Shown: piece after piece, positions 62,814-64,000 of the stretch | How the letters are laid out: each line of letters begins with the position of its first letter | How positions within the stretch are numbered: the stretch's first letter is position 1 | Source of the DNA: Streptomyces sp. NBC_00557 | GTDB lineage: Bacteria; Actinomycetota; Actinomycetes; Streptomycetales; Streptomycetaceae | Direction of reading: 5' to 3' | NCBI RefSeq assembly: GCF_036345995.1 | Contig: NZ_CP107796.1 | Coordinates: forward strand, 682,001 to 746,000 | DNA: 64,000 bases | Made by a program: the position numbers and the translations under genes | The notes under the pieces: generated by a model | What the model was told of the DNA's origin: nothing | Database searches by the model: none | The model's input: only the letters and a program-made list of their open reading frames with translations

Positions 62814-64000
62814 TCAGCCGAGGGCGCGGTCGAGGTTGAAGGCGGCGCTGATCAGGGACAGATGGGTGAACGCCTGCGGGAAGTTGCCCTGTTGCTCGCC
62901 GGTTCGGCCGATCTCCTCGGCGTACAGGCCGAGGTGGTTGGCGTAGGTGAGCATCTTCTCGAAGGCCAGCCGGGCCTCGTCGAGCCGGCCGGCCCGGACC
63001 AGGGCCTCGACGTACCAGAAGGAGCAGATGGAGAAGGTGCCCTCGTCGCCGCGCAGCCCGTCGGGGCTGGTCTGCGGGTCGTAGCGGTAGACGAGGGAGT
63101 CGGAGACCAGGTCCTCGGTGAGGGCGTCCAGGGTGGACAGCCACTTGGGGTCGGTCGGTGCGATGAACTTGGCGAGCGGCATCATCAGCAGGGAGGCGTC
63201 CAGCACGTCGCCGCCCTCGTACTGGACGAAGGCGCCGCGCCGTCCGGACCAGCCGCGGTCCATGATCCGCCGGTAGATCGTGTCGCGGACCTGTCCCCAG
63301 CGGAGCAGGTCGGCGGGCAGCCCGCGGCGGCGGGCCAGGCGCATGGCCCGCTCGATCGCGACCCAGCACATCAGCCGCGAGTACGTGAAGTTCCTGCGTC
63401 CGCCGCGGGTCTCCCACACGCCCTCGTCGGGCTGGTCCCAGTGCTCGCACACCCAGTCCACCAGGCGGCACACGTCGTCCCACTGGCCGCTGGAGATCGG
63501 CTCGGCCCACTTGTCGTAGAGGTAGATCGAGTCGATGAGGGCGCCGTAGATGTCCAGCTGGAGCTGGCCGGCGGCGGCGTTGCCGACGCGGACCGGCGCG
63601 GAGCCGAGATGGCCCTCCAGGTGCGGCAGCACCCGCTCGGGCAGGTCGGCGCGGCCGTCGATGCCGTACATGATCTGCAGCGGCGCGGCGCCGCCCGTGG
63701 TGTCGCAGGGGCTGACGTGCGTGGTCAGGAAGCGCATGAAGGCCTCGGCCTCACCGGTGAAGCCGAGCCTGAGCAGCGCGTAGACGGCGAAGGCGGCGTC
63801 CCGCACCCACACATAGCGGTAGTCCCAGTTGCGTTCCCCGCCGAGCTGCTCGGGCAGGCTGGCGGTGGGGGCGGCGACGATGGCGCCGGTGGGCGCGTAG
63901 GTGAGCAGTTTCAGGGTCAGGGCGGAGCGGTGCACCATCTCGCGCCAGCGGCCCCGGTAGCGGGACTGGTGCAGCCAGCGCCGCCAGTAGGCGACCGTGG
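62814..64000 (-). CDS. GH15 glucoamylase/trehalase-like protein, 5' end beyond the window
   Basis: The C-terminal 395 residues of a GH15 protein; the frame runs off the right edge. The catalytic barrel motif [20 protein letters not shown] is present, with the general acid region [20 protein letters not shown] and [20 protein letters not shown]. The late motif [20 protein letters not shown] is typical of actinobacterial GH15 trehalases and glucoamylases. It should hydrolyse alpha-glucosidic links, probably of trehalose or maltodextrin, inside the cell. Family proteins are about 600 residues, so about 200 N-terminal residues lie outside this window. Confidence 0.9.
   Translation of the reverse strand, partial: TVAYWRRWLHQSRYRGRWREMVHRSALTLKLLTYAPTGAIVAAPTASLPEQLGGERNWDYRYVWVRDAAFAVYALLRLGFTGEAEAFMRFLTTHVSPCDTTGGAAPLQIMYGIDGRADLPERVLPHLEGHLGSAPVRVGNAAAGQLQLDIYGALIDSIYLYDKWAEPISSGQWDDVCRLVDWVCEHWDQPDEGVWETRGGRRNFTYSRLMCWVAIERAMRLARRRGLPADLLRWGQVRDTIYRRIMDRGWSGRRGAFVQYEGGDVLDASLLMMPLAKFIAPTDPKWLSTLDALTEDLVSDSLVYRYDPQTSPDGLRGDEGTFSICSFWYVEALVRAGRLDEARLAFEKMLTYANHLGLYAEEIGRTGEQQGNFPQAFTHLSLISAAFNLDRALG

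Overview
The window is high-GC actinobacterial DNA and almost certainly Streptomyces chromosome. Codon third positions are nearly all G or C, and GTG and TTG starts are common. It carries families typical of Streptomyces: XRE-DUF5753 regulators, DUF574-type methyltransferases, SpoIIE/PP2C phosphatases, a DUF1996 protein with an LAETG sorting signal, GH18 and PL7 secreted enzymes, and DasR-, CebR- and MerR-type operators. I saw no rRNA, tRNA, CRISPR array, prophage or intact insertion sequence. Coding density is ordinary, with about 47 credible complete or edge-truncated genes plus some gene debris.

Layout. 0.25-5.5 kb: an Orn/Lys/Arg-type PLP decarboxylase, a secreted discoidin/beta-helix protein and an FAD oxidase, all leftward. 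5.58-7.1 kb: a broken inositol-monophosphatase remnant and an FAD monooxygenase. 7.4-14.2 kb: a Ppx/GppA protein, then a tight operon of ABC substrate-binding lipoprotein, two permeases, a benzoylformate-decarboxylase-like ThDP enzyme and the ABC ATPase, then a small lipoprotein. 14.2-20.2 kb: a large secreted beta-propeller protein, a CelD-like GNAT protein, an XRE/MmyB regulator, a tautomerase and a thioesterase. 20.3-23.1 kb: a DasR-type chitinase promoter and GH18 chitinase, a PL7 alginate lyase and a small secreted protein. 23.2-31.7 kb: pyruvate carboxylase, a rhomboid-like membrane protein, an aldo/keto reductase behind a MerR-type promoter, a scar of two gene fragments, and an MFS exporter.

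31.7-36.7 kb: an intergenic tandem repeat, a translationally coupled nucleotidyltransferase-BON-metallophosphoesterase operon, a secreted glycerophosphodiesterase, a secreted DUF-like protein and an SRPBCC protein. 36.8-42 kb: a regulatory island in which a DUF574 methyltransferase and an XRE-DUF5753 regulator run opposite an HATPase protein with 20-residue repeats, followed by a GNAT protein and a second DUF574 methyltransferase. 42.1-50.9 kb: a flavodoxin-like protein, a double GNAT protein, a lipoprotein, a GNAT protein under a perfect CebR-type palindrome, a DUF1996 LAETG surface protein opposite a secreted-type NlpC/P60 protein, and an epimerase. 51-56.3 kb: an FprA-type ferredoxin reductase, DUF1152 and DinB/DUF664 proteins, an unknown coiled-coil protein and a DUF1232 protein. 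57-64 kb: two large SpoIIE-type phosphatases with sensory domains, a small conserved protein, and a GH15 protein cut by the window end.

The features that best reward follow-up are the ABC/ThDP operon, the repeat-bearing HATPase with its methyltransferase neighbours, the coupled NTase-BON-phosphoesterase operon, the sugar-sensing operators, and several intergenic GC-rich tandem repeats. All function calls come from reading sequence and recalling families; no database search was run.
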